From Sphingomonas leidyi (GTDB lineage Bacteria > Pseudomonadota > Alphaproteobacteria > Sphingomonadales > Sphingomonadaceae): 64,000 nucleotides of DNA. Below the pieces are notes generated by a model, which did not search any database, was not told the origin of the DNA, and saw only the letters and a program-made list of their open reading frames with translations. Shown here in pieces: positions 44,298-53,607 of this stretch. Each line of letters starts with the position of its first letter. Position 1 is the first letter of the stretch. The translations under genes were made by a program, and so were the position numbers. The DNA is taken from positions 992,001 through 1,056,000 of the forward strand of contig NZ_JAASQV010000002.1 of assembly GCF_011761945.1 (NCBI RefSeq), in the 5' to 3' direction.

Positions 44298-45632
44298 TCA
44301 ATGCGCGGGTGCCGCGGCCGCGGGCGGGTTTGCAGCGGCCCCGCCACCGGCCGGTGGCGGGGCGCTGGATCCGCCGGACGCGCCTGCCGCCGGCGCCGCG
44401 GGAGCCGGTGCGGCGCCGCGCGGCGTGACGGGCGCCAGGGCCGGTGCGGTCACCGTCTGCGCCGGCGCCAGGCCCGTTCCGCCGCTGGCCGCGGCCGGTG
44501 GATTCGCGGCCCCGCCAGCGGTGATGCGCGCACGATCGGTCTCGGCCGCGATCTGTGCCTCGCGCTCGGGGTTGAGCGTGTTCAGCCGCAGCCGTTCGAC
44601 TGTGTTCTGCGATGCGATCCGGTCGAGCGGCACCTGGTCGGTGCGGAAATGCAGTTCGACCGAGCTGTCGAGATCGGCCGAGACGTTGGTGCTCTCGTTG
44701 GTGGTCACGTCGTCGGTCCGCACATAGCCGATGGTCGAATTGACCGATGCCGACGCGCTCCAGAATCCGAACCCGCCCGATGCGCTGGCGGCGAGCGAGG
44801 TGCGGGTGTCGAAGCCGCTATGCTCCTGCTCGCGCGCGGCCGACTGGGCGTCGATATGGAAGCGCATCGACGCGGCGATCCTGCCGGAATCGATGACGAT
44901 GCGTTGCATGCCCATCTGCACCATCGTCGCCAGCATCTGCTGGCGGTTGCGCGCCAGCGAGCTGCGCACGAAGGGGATCAGCTCCTGGGCGCCGGTGCCG
45001 GGGATCGCGGCGTCGGGCTCGAGGTTGAGCGCCGCGCGCACGGCATCGATCGTCGGCGGTGCGCCCGCCGGGATCAGCCGGATCGGATCGGGTACGTCCT
45101 CGGGGTCCGGCACGTCGCGCGGATCGGGCGGTTCGGGCTCCTCGATGCGGAAGCTCTGGGGAAATTGCTCGGCGAGCCAGCGCTTGGCGGGATCGTCGCT
45201 CGATCCGCCGGTCGAGGCGAAGCCGTCGAGCGACTGCGAGACGCCGCGGACGAGTTCGATATATTGCCGGAGCTGCTGCTGGTTGGTGTCGACCATCGCG
45301 CGGAAGATGCCGTTGATCAGTTCGGCGACGAAGCGCGGGAAGCTGATCGCGCGCAGGACGGCATGGGTGGTGCCCGCGACGCCCGCGACGGCGGTGCCCG
45401 AGACATGATCGCCGGCGTTCATCCCGGCAGCGAGCGCGGCGGGTTTCCGCGGCGCGACGCCGGCCCTCGCTTCGGCCTCGAACAGTTGCGCGGCGTGCGC
45501 GATCCGCACCAGCGCATTGGCGATCTCGTGGCGGTCACGCGCGTCGAGATCGTCGAAGCCGCTGGCCGCGGTGAGCGAATCGCGGATCGCGCCGCGCACC
45601 GCCGGCGAAGGGGTGGCGAGCGCCGCCGCCAC
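44298..45632 (-). CDS. Operon protein, paralogue family member 1, unknown function
   Basis: A 444-residue protein, last of the 12-gene operon, starting 3 bases after the previous stop. It carries the three shared blocks of a family with four members here: block A (FPRFVAELINGIF, then MVDTNQQQLRQY), block B (RQQMLATMVQMGMQRIVIDS) and block C (SSVELHFRTDQVPLDRI). It is the most divergent copy: block C lacks the following KMATPEMI of the 46599 and 47835 copies. An acidic/Pro-rich linker (PEPPDPRDVPDPEDVPDP) and a Gly/Ser-rich stretch (AASASGGFGFWSASASVN) separate the blocks. The C-terminal 80 residues are Ala/Pro/Gly-rich and likely disordered. No signal peptide is seen. No family I recognise. 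Confidence 0.75.
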   Translation of the reverse strand: MAAALATPSPAVRGAIRDSLTAASGFDDLDARDRHEIANALVRIAHAAQLFEAEARAGVAPRKPAALAAGMNAGDHVSGTAVAGVAGTTHAVLRAISFPRFVAELINGIFRAMVDTNQQQLRQYIELVRGVSQSLDGFASTGGSSDDPAKRWLAEQFPQSFRIEEPEPPDPRDVPDPEDVPDPIRLIPAGAPPTIDAVRAALNLEPDAAIPGTGAQELIPFVRSSLARNRQQMLATMVQMGMQRIVIDSGRIAASMRFHIDAQSAAREQEHSGFDTRTSLAASASGGFGFWSASASVNSTIGYVRTDDVTTNESTNVSADLDSSVELHFRTDQVPLDRIASQNTVERLRLNTLNPEREAQIAAETDRARITAGGAANPPAAASGGTGLAPAQTVTAPALAPVTPRGAAPAPAAPAAGASGGSSAPPPAGGGAAANPPAAAAPAH

Positions 45633-45635
45633 GGC

Positions 45636-46595
45636 TCAGCTCCCCAGGTCGCGCCAGCTGGTGCTCGCGCCGCCGGGAGCGGATGGGGGATTGGGCGCCG
45701 GGGGGGCGCTGCCCTGCCCGCGCACGATCGACAGCGTCTCGTCGACCCAGTCGACTGCGGAATCGACGACGGGATCGCTGGCCTGGACCAGATTGCCGCC
45801 GGCGGTCTCGATCGTGTCGACATGCTCGGCGAGCCAGGCGAGCACGGCCATGCCGGCGCGGCCCCGGCGCAGCAGCGTGAGCGTCGGCCGTGGCGTGCGG
45901 CGGAACTTGCGGTCGATCGCGCCGACCGCGTCCCACAGGGTACGGGCATGCAGCAGCGCGCGCACCTGCGCATTGTTGAGGAGGGCGATGGCCTGGGAAA
46001 GCGTGTCGAGGATCTGGCGCGCGAGCATCAGCACCATGCCGCTCGCCGCGCCGGAGACATTCTCCGCGACCTGGATCGCGGCCTGGCGGGCGCGTCCCTG
46101 GCTGCCGCCGTCCGCGGCCTTCATGATCGCATCGCACAGGTTGAGCAGCAGCTCCTCGAAATCGCCATTGGCGCGGGCGCTGGCATCCTCCGGGCCGGTC
46201 GGCGCACCGAATAATCGCCCGAACAGCGACAGCCGCTCGGCTTCGCTGGGCCGCTGGTTCCGGCCCTGCCAGAAGCGTTCGATCGCGGGGGCCGCATCGC
46301 CGATGTCGCCGTCGAGCGCGCCGGTGCGCATCAGCCGAGTGAAGTCGTCCGCCGCCTGGATCAGGCCCGCCATCTCCAGCGTCGAGGCGAGATAGAGGCT
46401 GGCGATGGCGCGCACCTGCATGGCATCGGCACGCGCGGCGGGCGGCAGTTCGATATCGCCCAGCTCGGCGAGCATCGTCGCATGCGCATGGACGGCGAGG
46501 AGCAGCCGCTCGGCATCGTCGACGGCGCGGATCAGCCCATGCGGCAGGGGCGGCCGGGCTTCGAGCGCAAGGGCAAGGCTGGTCATGTGCTGCAT
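45636..46595 (-). CDS. Operon protein, helical, unknown function
   Basis: A 319-residue protein with an in-frame ATG at 46586 as an alternative start. It is mostly alpha-helical by composition (SLALALEARPPLPHGLIRAV, AAIQVAENVSGAASGMVLML, RQILDTLSQAIALLNNAQV) with an Ala/Pro/Gly tail ending STSWRDLGS. It lacks the three blocks of the paralogue family around it. It is packed 3 bases from both neighbours, so it is probably co-translated with them and acts in the same complex (inference). I do not recognise the family. Confidence 0.7.
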   Translation of the reverse strand: MQHMTSLALALEARPPLPHGLIRAVDDAERLLLAVHAHATMLAELGDIELPPAARADAMQVRAIASLYLASTLEMAGLIQAADDFTRLMRTGALDGDIGDAAPAIERFWQGRNQRPSEAERLSLFGRLFGAPTGPEDASARANGDFEELLLNLCDAIMKAADGGSQGRARQAAIQVAENVSGAASGMVLMLARQILDTLSQAIALLNNAQVRALLHARTLWDAVGAIDRKFRRTPRPTLTLLRRGRAGMAVLAWLAEHVDTIETAGGNLVQASDPVVDSAVDWVDETLSIVRGQGSAPPAPNPPSAPGGASTSWRDLGS

Positions 46596-46598
46596 CGC

Positions 46599-47831
46599 TC
46601 AAGGCCCCGCCGGCACGGGCGTGGGTGTGGGCGTGGCAGCGCCGGGTGCCGCCGGCCGGGTGCCGCCGCGCGGCGAGGGCGGTATCGAATTGCCCTGGAT
46701 TGCGCCGATCATCTCGGGCGTGGCCATCTTCTCGAGCGGCAGATAGTCGGACTTGAAGTTCACCCGCACTTCGCCCTGCATCTTGGCCGCAAGCTCGAGC
46801 TTGGACTCGCTGGTCTCGTCGACGCTGGTGCTGACGGTGGCGACATGCGACTGCTCGTTGACGTTCACCGAGCCGCCGCCAAAACCCAGGAAGCTGCCGC
46901 CGAACGCACTGACGTTGCGGTTGCGGCTCGACTGGCGGTCATAGGCGGCGGCGCGATAGTCGCGCTTGGCTTCGTCGGTGGCGCGCATGTCGAACTTCAC
47001 CTTGGCGGTGATGGATCCGTCGGTGACCACGATCCGGTTTATGCCGAGCATCACCATCGAAGCGAGCAGCTGCTGGCGCGACTTGGCCATCACGATGCGC
47101 GCGGCATTGACGAACGCGGCCTCCGTCTCTTCCTCGCTCAGGTCGGTGGGGGCGGGCCCCGCCATGCCCAGGGTCGCGTGGATCTCGCCGAGCGCGGCCT
47201 CCTCGTCCTCGCCGGTGACGCGCAGCTTCGTCTTGCCGCCGTCCGCGTCGACATCGAGCGCCAGCAGGTCGGGGAAACGGTCGACCATATAGTCGCGGCC
47301 CTGCCCCATGCCGATATTCTCGGCCATATATTCCTCGGCGGTCTTGGCCACCGCGGCGATCAGTTCGGCATAGGCGCGCATCTGCTCGATCGTGGTTTCG
47401 ACGATCGACTTGAAGACATTGTTGATCAGCCCGCCGACGAACGCGGGGAAATCGACATTGTGGACGAGGTTGGTGAATTGCTGCGTGCCCTGGGCCGCGG
47501 CGCCGGCGACGAAATCCTTCCCCGCGAAGCCCGGCGACCTGGAGAGGTTCTGCCGGGTCTGCTCGTTGGCATCCGCCATGCCGCGTGCCGGCGCGGTCGC
47601 CGCCTGCTCCACCACGCCGGCGGGATCGTCGATATAGGCGAGGACCTTCACCATGTCGTTGGCGAGCTTCGTCTGCTCGGCCGCGCCCAGCATCGCAAAG
47701 GCGGGGATGCCGGTGAGCATCGCCTGGACCCTGGGGCGCACCCGCGCGATTGCCGCGGGGGTCATGCCGCCCGGCCCGCCATGGAGCGGCGGCGATTGCG
47801 GCTGCGGATCGGAAGGGAGCGGCGGGGCCAT
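46599..47831 (-). CDS. Operon protein, paralogue family member 2, unknown function
   Basis: A 410-residue protein with the three family blocks: A (FPAFVGGLINNVFKSIVETT, IEQMRAY), B (RQQLLASMVMLGINRIVVTD) and C (GEVRVNFKSDYLPLEKMATP). The N-terminus is Pro-rich, then helical (VRPRVQAMLTGIPAFAML). A Gly-rich segment (SAFGGSFLGFGGGSVNVNEQ) lies between B and C. The C-terminus is Pro/Ala/Thr-rich. Its block-C DNA (46707-46764) is nearly identical to the same stretch of the next gene, with 4 differences in 58 bases. No signal peptide. Function unknown. Confidence 0.75.
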   Translation of the reverse strand: MAPPLPSDPQPQSPPLHGGPGGMTPAAIARVRPRVQAMLTGIPAFAMLGAAEQTKLANDMVKVLAYIDDPAGVVEQAATAPARGMADANEQTRQNLSRSPGFAGKDFVAGAAAQGTQQFTNLVHNVDFPAFVGGLINNVFKSIVETTIEQMRAYAELIAAVAKTAEEYMAENIGMGQGRDYMVDRFPDLLALDVDADGGKTKLRVTGEDEEAALGEIHATLGMAGPAPTDLSEEETEAAFVNAARIVMAKSRQQLLASMVMLGINRIVVTDGSITAKVKFDMRATDEAKRDYRAAAYDRQSSRNRNVSAFGGSFLGFGGGSVNVNEQSHVATVSTSVDETSESKLELAAKMQGEVRVNFKSDYLPLEKMATPEMIGAIQGNSIPPSPRGGTRPAAPGAATPTPTPVPAGP

Positions 47832-47834
47832 GGT

Positions 47835-49181
47835 TCAGGCACGGGCCGGCGCGGGGGCGGAGGCAGGCGCGGGCGCCGGTGCCGGCGCGGGTGCCGCGGC
47901 GGCGGGCGCGGGCCCCGGCGTGTATTGCGGCTTGTTGTGATCGACCGGCTTGGAGCGCATCTGGATCGCCGCGATCATCTCGGGCGTCGCCATCTTCTCG
48001 AGCGGCAGATAGTCGCTCTTGAAATTCACGTCGACGGTGCCGGCCAGGCTGGCCTTGGCGGTGATCTGGTCGACGCTCTGGTCGCTCGCCACCGCCTGGG
48101 CGGTCATCACCGGCTTCTGCGAATATTTGTACTTGCCCTTGGTATAGTAATCGGAGTCGTAATTGCCCGTGTAGGTGCTCTTCCCGCTTTCATAGCTGTT
48201 GTTATAGTCTCCCTTGCTCTTGCCGCTGCGCTCGCTTTCGCCTTCGCCGTCGGTAGTGACCGCAAGGTTGCCCGAGGCGTCGCGCGCATAGTCGCGCGCC
48301 ATGGCGGTGCGCGAAAGCGTGCGCTGGCTCGACGCGTTGAAGTCGTAGAGGATCTTCGCCTGGATCTTGCCGTTGGTGACGACGATCCGCGACAGGCCCA
48401 TCATCACCATGGTGGCGAGCAGCTGCTGGCGCGAAGTGGCGATCTGGCCGCGCGCGGCCTTGATCAGCGTCTCCTGCACTTCGGGATCGGTGACGTCGAT
48501 CGAGTCGATCTCCTTGTCGGCATAGCTGCCCAGCGCATCGCGCACGTTCGACAGCCCGGCATCGAGGTCCGCGCCGTCCTTGACGCGCAGCTGGGGCGCT
48601 CCACCGGAAAAGGAGTCGGCGCCGATGTCGAACAGATCGGGGAACTGCTCGCAGAGCTGGTCCTTGCCGTCGTTCGACGTCGTGTTGTCGTCCCGGAACT
48701 GGTTCAGGGATTTGGACACGTCGGAGACCATCTTCGAATAGGCCTCCATCTGCTGGATGTTCGAGGTGATGATCGAGTTGAACACGCCGTCGATCAGCCC
48801 CGAGACGAATTCGACGAAGTTCACCTGGCGCATGAACTCGCCCGCCGCCTGGGCGCCGGCCATCAGCGAGCCGGCGGAGAATTGCTCCTTGCCGATATCG
48901 TCGACCGCCTGCTTGTCGGACTCCCACTGCTCCTGCCCCGTCGGCCCTTGCGCCATCGGCTGCGCGGTGACCGACTGGGCCCCCGCCTCGGCCTTGCCGA
49001 CCAGCGCGTCGGCGATCAGCGCGGTATCGCGCGCCACCTGCATCTGGGTATCGGGGGGCAGCTGGTGGAAGGACGGCGTCGCGGCGAGCATCTCGCGCAC
49101 CTTGGCGCGCACTTCGGGCCGCGGCGTTCCCTCGGCCGGCGCCACGGGCCCGGGGGCGGCGATTTGGGCGGGAGCGTTCAT
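47835..49181 (-). CDS. Operon protein, paralogue family member 3, unknown function
   Basis: A 448-residue protein. The ATG at 49181 (AAGGA 8 bases upstream) is preferred to the longer frame. Block A is at about residues 122-148 (FVEFVSGLIDGVF, IQQMEAY), block B reads RQQLLATMVMMGLSRIVVTN and block C GTVDVNFKSDYLPLEKMATP. Between B and C is an unusual Gly/Tyr/Ser/Lys-rich stretch (DYNNSYESGKSTYTGNYDSD) that could be low-complexity or self-associating. The tail is an Ala/Pro repeat (APAPAPAPAPASAPAPARA). It is 29 bases after the upstream stop. No signal peptide. Function unknown. Confidence 0.75.
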   Translation of the reverse strand: MNAPAQIAAPGPVAPAEGTPRPEVRAKVREMLAATPSFHQLPPDTQMQVARDTALIADALVGKAEAGAQSVTAQPMAQGPTGQEQWESDKQAVDDIGKEQFSAGSLMAGAQAAGEFMRQVNFVEFVSGLIDGVFNSIITSNIQQMEAYSKMVSDVSKSLNQFRDDNTTSNDGKDQLCEQFPDLFDIGADSFSGGAPQLRVKDGADLDAGLSNVRDALGSYADKEIDSIDVTDPEVQETLIKAARGQIATSRQQLLATMVMMGLSRIVVTNGKIQAKILYDFNASSQRTLSRTAMARDYARDASGNLAVTTDGEGESERSGKSKGDYNNSYESGKSTYTGNYDSDYYTKGKYKYSQKPVMTAQAVASDQSVDQITAKASLAGTVDVNFKSDYLPLEKMATPEMIAAIQMRSKPVDHNKPQYTPGPAPAAAAPAPAPAPAPASAPAPARA

Positions 49182-49210
49182 TTCTCGGTCCTTGACTGGC
49201 CGGCCGCGAT

Positions 49211-50269
49211 TCAGGCGGCGACGGGAACGGGCGGCGCGGCGCTTACCAGCGAGGCGGCGGGGGTGATCTCGAACTCCACCGGGCGCAGATAGAGCTTCAC
49301 CCTGGGCGGCCCGCCGGGGCCGACGCGGATGCCGAGGATGGTGAAGCGGCCGGGCCAGATATCGTCGGCGGGCGTGAATGCCTCGAGGAAGCGCTCCAGC
49401 GCCGCCAGCTCGCGCGGCCGCTCGCGCAGGTTCATGGTCAGCAGCTGGAGGAAATTGGGCGGCACGTCCGGGATCGCATCGAGCATGATCTGCAGGTCGA
49501 GCTCCACGCCCTGGGGGCTGCGCCCGAAGGCCACGAGGGCGGCGCCGTCGGGCACGTCGAACCGGCCGCCCAGCGCGACGCCGACGATCTGCAGGATGCT
49601 CGCCAGCCGCTCGCCCAGGCCCAGCTCGTCCAGCATCGGCCGCATGTCGGCGATGCGGAAGCGGTTGGTGAGCAGGAAGGTGATCCATTGGCTGCCATAG
49701 TCGCGCCCCGCCACCAGCGTGGTGAAAACCGGGCGCAGGCCCGGCATCGCCGCCATCGCCTGGCCGATCAGCCGGGCGAGCGCCGGATTCACTTCGGTCA
49801 TCGGATTGCTGCCGCCGCCCTCATAGGTGACGGTGGCGCTCTCCAGCCCGTTCTGGTCGAAGCTCGATCCGAAGAATGCGCCGTAGCGCAGGCCCCCGGA
49901 GCGAGTGAGGCTGCGATGGCTCTCGCTCGCGCCGTCGAACCAGTACAGCGCCTCGCGGCCGAAATTGTCGCCCACCAGCCGCCGCATCTCGCGGCTGGCC
50001 ATGTCGCGCCGCTCGCATCCCGATGCCTCGGGGCCGAGCGGCTCGAGATGGAAGGCGAGCGCGCGGCTCTGGTTCGATCCGAACACCGGTTCTATCGGCG
50101 CGGCGCCCGGCACCAGCGCGTTGGCGGCATAGCGCGGATCGCCGAGGGGCAGGGGAAAGCTGTCCTCCAGCATCCGCCCGACAAAGCCCATCGGATTGGC
50201 GGTGCGCAGCTTGCGCGAGGCGCTGACCAGCCGCCCCTTCACCTGCGTGCTGAGTGGTTCGTAGCCCAT
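49211..50269 (-). CDS. Operon protein of unknown function, possible repeated alpha-beta fold
   Basis: A 352-residue protein; the ATG at 50269 follows GGAGGAGAAGG. It has no signal peptide. Notable segments are RALAFHLEPLGPEASGCER, REALYWFDGASE, LRYGAFFGSSFDQNG, GLRPVFTTLVAGRDYGSQWI and the final RFTILGIRVGPGGPPRVKLY followed by LRPVEFEI. The repeated pattern of a strand pair ending in KLYL/VEFE, with central helices, faintly recalls ABBA-fold prenyltransferases, but no prenyl-diphosphate-binding residues can be confirmed. I treat that as a guess. It is 22 bases from the upstream gene stop. Confidence 0.65.
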   Translation of the reverse strand: MGYEPLSTQVKGRLVSASRKLRTANPMGFVGRMLEDSFPLPLGDPRYAANALVPGAAPIEPVFGSNQSRALAFHLEPLGPEASGCERRDMASREMRRLVGDNFGREALYWFDGASESHRSLTRSGGLRYGAFFGSSFDQNGLESATVTYEGGGSNPMTEVNPALARLIGQAMAAMPGLRPVFTTLVAGRDYGSQWITFLLTNRFRIADMRPMLDELGLGERLASILQIVGVALGGRFDVPDGAALVAFGRSPQGVELDLQIMLDAIPDVPPNFLQLLTMNLRERPRELAALERFLEAFTPADDIWPGRFTILGIRVGPGGPPRVKLYLRPVEFEITPAASLVSAAPPVPVAA

Positions 50270-50291
50270 GGCCTTCTCCTCCAGCCCGCGC

Positions 50292-52061
50292 TCAATAGCC
50301 GGCGTAGCGGGACGGGGCGTGCCCGTTCGCCCGCGGCGCCTGGTCATAGCCCATGCCCATGCCGAGCCCGGCGCTGTCGAGCAGGTCGCGCGCGATCGAC
50401 GGGATCTGGATCGGCCGGCTCGTCATGTTGGGTGCCTCGCGCGGCTGCGACATCTGCTCGATGCGGCCCTCGTCCATCGCCGAGTCCGCGAGCCACATCT
50501 CGCAGGCATTGACGAGGTCATAGTCGTTGGGATGCGACACCGCCGACTGGCCGCGCGGGCGGGTCGGCGGGTTGCCGACGATGCCGAGGTCGACCATCGG
50601 CGAGGTGGGATCGCGCAGCCGCTCGGTATTGCCGGCGATCCATGCGGTGATGATCGCGCCGCTAGTGGCGAGCATCCGGTATTTGGAGCTGTTGCGCGCG
50701 CCGCCCAGTTCGGTCTGGGCGACCTGGTCGATCACGCCCCACATGTCGTTCGCGCCGAAGGCCGAGAGCAATTCCCGGTCCTGCAGCAGCGCGATCATGT
50801 CGTTGATCTGCTTCTGGAGGTCGGCCGCGGCATAGAAGGCCATGCCATAGCCGTGCAGCGACATGTTGGTGGCCAGGTCGCGCGCCGCCTTCTTCACCTG
50901 TTGCTGGTTGACGGCCATCGGCGTGGCCGCGCGGATCAGCGCGTCGACGCGCGCTTCCCGCACCAGCGTGGAGACGGAGGAGACGAAGCGCAGCCACAGG
51001 TCCTGGAACTCGGTGTTGACCTTGATGCCGGGCTGGCCGGTCGGCAGGCCGAGCATCATCGCGTAGAAGCCTTGGCGTTCGCTCTCGCTCATCCGGTTCG
51101 GTGCCTCGCGCCAATAGCTGTAGAGCTGGGTGCCGGCGGGCCCCTTGACCAGCGCGAGATCGCCGCGCTGCGACATCTCGACCAGCTTGTCGACCACCTG
51201 GAACGCCTTCAGCTCCTCGAAGGCGGAAGCGAAGATGAACGAGCCCATCAGCTTGCAATGGCTGGCGACGACTTCGAACGCCGTGGTCGCCTCCAGGTCG
51301 GGCAGGTCGATCACGATGTCGTGCATCGCCTGATCGTCGCCGAGCGCCTGGACCTTGTCGAACTGGTCCTCGACCAGCCGCTTCAGATTGACGTCGCCGG
51401 CAGTCACGCCGCGATCGACCAGCCCTTCGAACACGCGCGCATATTCGGCGGAAGAGACGCCGGGCTGCTGCTTGTCGCCCTGGATGTTGACTGCAGCGGC
51501 GACCTGCTTGAGCGTGCGCTCGGCGAGCTCCAGCCGTCCCGCGATGCGGCCCACCGCCTTGAACAGGCCCTCTCCGAAGGCCGCGCTGTTGGGATCCGCC
51601 GGATCCGGCCGCGGGGTCTTGAGCTTGCTCTGCTCGACGGCGATCAGCTGCGGCAACGGCGTGCCGTTATACTGGAGCAGGCCGAGGATCAGGCCGACGC
51701 GGGCGACTTCGGCATCGCGCTCGGCTTCGGTCGCGTTGTCACCGGCCATTTCCGGGAATTTGAGGACCCCGCCTTCCTGCTCGACGTCGCGCGGCCGAAG
51801 CCCGGTATCGGCCGAGGCGAGCGCGGCGCGCACCGTCGCGAAGAGGGGATCGAAATAGAGCCGGTTCTTCTGGGTGCCGTCGATCAGCGCCTTCAGCTCC
51901 TTGACGCGTGCCAGTTCGGCGGCATCCGCCTGGCTGAGCTGGCCCAGCTTGGCGAGCCGGGCGGTGAGATTTGCATGGCTGTCGAGAATGGCGTCGCGGG
52001 CGGCTTGCTCGCGCTTGGCGATGTCGACGAAGCGGATGGTCGGGATAAGGATGTCGGCCAT
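50292..52061 (-). CDS. Large operon protein of unknown function
   Basis: A 589-residue protein. The ATG at 52061 (AAGGAA upstream) is preferred over a TTG two codons earlier. It begins MADILIPTIRFVDIAKREQA and is soluble and helical, with no membrane segment or signal peptide. Regions include QLSQADAAELARVKELKALI, DVNLKRLVEDQFDKVQALG, DIVIDLPDLEATTAFEVVAS and LATNMSLHGYGMAFYAAADL. It ends in a Gly/Pro/Tyr tail (GHAPSRYAGY). No nucleotide-binding or protease motif is visible. It is preceded by a 70-base gap, the largest in the operon. It does not resemble the paralogue family. A structural or scaffold role is possible. Confidence 0.68.
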   Translation of the reverse strand: MADILIPTIRFVDIAKREQAARDAILDSHANLTARLAKLGQLSQADAAELARVKELKALIDGTQKNRLYFDPLFATVRAALASADTGLRPRDVEQEGGVLKFPEMAGDNATEAERDAEVARVGLILGLLQYNGTPLPQLIAVEQSKLKTPRPDPADPNSAAFGEGLFKAVGRIAGRLELAERTLKQVAAAVNIQGDKQQPGVSSAEYARVFEGLVDRGVTAGDVNLKRLVEDQFDKVQALGDDQAMHDIVIDLPDLEATTAFEVVASHCKLMGSFIFASAFEELKAFQVVDKLVEMSQRGDLALVKGPAGTQLYSYWREAPNRMSESERQGFYAMMLGLPTGQPGIKVNTEFQDLWLRFVSSVSTLVREARVDALIRAATPMAVNQQQVKKAARDLATNMSLHGYGMAFYAAADLQKQINDMIALLQDRELLSAFGANDMWGVIDQVAQTELGGARNSSKYRMLATSGAIITAWIAGNTERLRDPTSPMVDLGIVGNPPTRPRGQSAVSHPNDYDLVNACEMWLADSAMDEGRIEQMSQPREAPNMTSRPIQIPSIARDLLDSAGLGMGMGYDQAPRANGHAPSRYAGY

Positions 52062-52131
52062 TTTCAAAGTTCCTTTTCGAGATCGATGTCCTTCGTTTGA
52101 GGCGCGGGGGCGCTAGCGCGCAGGGCGGGCT

Positions 52132-53607
52132 CTAGCCGTCATCGGCGCCTCCCAATTCGGTGGTGTCGTCGGCGTCGATCGCGCGATCGAGCAAGGCGAG
52201 CGCACGCGCCGCATCGAGGATGCCGGCGCCGTTGCCGTCGGCGATGTCGGCGCGGTGGGGCTGGGCGCTGGCGATCAGCACTCTCCGGATCGTTTCCGGA
52301 TCGAGCGCGGCGGCGCGCTCCTGCGCCCGGGCGACGAGCAGGGCCGCCGCGCCGGCGACGAAGGGCGCCGCGAAGCTGGTGCCGGTGGCGCGCTGATAGC
52401 CGTCGAGATCGGCGGTGCGGATATTCACGCCCGGCGCGCACAGCGCGACATGGTCGCCACTGGTCGAGAAGCCGGCGACCCGGCGCTCGGCATCGATTGC
52501 GCCGACCGCGATCACCTGGGGAAAGGCGGCGGGCCAGTAGACGCGCCGGTCGCCGCTGTTGCCCGAGGCGGCGACGAGCGTGCAGCCGCGCTCGGTGGCA
52601 TAGGCAACGGCCTCGGCATGGGGCTTGGGCATGCCGGGCTCGATCGCCTCGTCATCGGTGCCGAAGCTGCAGTTGATCACGTTGGCGCCGAGCTGGGCGG
52701 CCATCACCAGCCCCATGTCGAGATCGCTGATCGCACCGATGCCGATGGGCTTGTGATCCGGCGGCTGTGCCGCACCGAGCGAGCGGATCGGCAGCAGGCG
52801 GCAGGCACCGGCGACGCCCGGCGGCAATCCCGCGCCGCTGCCGCCGATGATCGCGGCGCAGGCGGTGCCATGGCCGACATAGCGATCGGTGGGATCGGTA
52901 TCGGCACCCTTGTTGTCGCCGAGCAGCCGGATGCCGGTGGCGAGCTGGCCTTCGCTCAGCTGCACCGTGTCATAGCCGCGGCGGAGCCGATCGCCCGTGT
53001 CCAGCGCCTGGCTGGAGAATTCGGGGTGATGCGGGTTGATGCCGCTGTCGACCACGCCGACGATCACGCCGCCGTCCCCCGCGCAATAGGCGAGCGCCTG
53101 GCGCGCATGGATCATGTCGCGCGGGTCCCAGCCCTGATTGTCGTCATCCTCGTCGCGGCGGGGAGGATGGGCGAGCCCATCCAGGCCGACCGTGCAGAGA
53201 TAGTTGGGCATCGCCGATTCGACGATGTCGAGCTGCATCAGCGAGACGGCGAGCGAGCCGATATGGGTGTCCGGCTCCACGTCGAGGCGCAGCACGCGGG
53301 CGATGCCGCTGATCTCCTCGGCTTCGCTATAGCCGCGGTTGCGCGCGCCGATCGCGTGGAGCGCCTGGGCGGCGGCGTGGAGGCGGGAGACGCGCAGCGT
53401 GCCGCCGAACGACTTGACCACCCGGTCGAGTATGTCGTGCCGCGTGGTCTCGGCGGGCTGGGCGGCGCGGCGGCGGACGTCGAGCGCGGCGGGGATGCCG
53501 GCGGGCACTTCGCCCAGCTTCAGCCGCACGAGCAGGCTGCCGGGCGCGGCATAGGCGCCGGCGCGGTGCGCCCAGGGCTGGACGAGGCGGCCGAGCCGGG
53601 CGGTCAT
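52132..53607 (-). CDS. Subtilisin-family serine protease (S8), no signal peptide
   Basis: A 491-residue protease. The complete catalytic set is visible: Asp187 (VIVGVVDSGINPHHPEF), His247 (GHGTACAAIIGG), the oxyanion Asn350 (LVAASGNSGDR) and Ser411 (ATGTSFAAPFVAGAAALL). The first 180 residues are a pro-region-like domain (LLVRLKLGEVPAGIPAALD) with no secretion signal. This is atypical for S8 proteases and suggests a cytoplasmic or locally held enzyme. The start overlaps the previous stop by 4 bases. It may mature or cleave the operon's own proteins (inference). Confidence 0.9.
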   Translation of the reverse strand: MTARLGRLVQPWAHRAGAYAAPGSLLVRLKLGEVPAGIPAALDVRRRAAQPAETTRHDILDRVVKSFGGTLRVSRLHAAAQALHAIGARNRGYSEAEEISGIARVLRLDVEPDTHIGSLAVSLMQLDIVESAMPNYLCTVGLDGLAHPPRRDEDDDNQGWDPRDMIHARQALAYCAGDGGVIVGVVDSGINPHHPEFSSQALDTGDRLRRGYDTVQLSEGQLATGIRLLGDNKGADTDPTDRYVGHGTACAAIIGGSGAGLPPGVAGACRLLPIRSLGAAQPPDHKPIGIGAISDLDMGLVMAAQLGANVINCSFGTDDEAIEPGMPKPHAEAVAYATERGCTLVAASGNSGDRRVYWPAAFPQVIAVGAIDAERRVAGFSTSGDHVALCAPGVNIRTADLDGYQRATGTSFAAPFVAGAAALLVARAQERAAALDPETIRRVLIASAQPHRADIADGNGAGILDAARALALLDRAIDADDTTELGGADDG

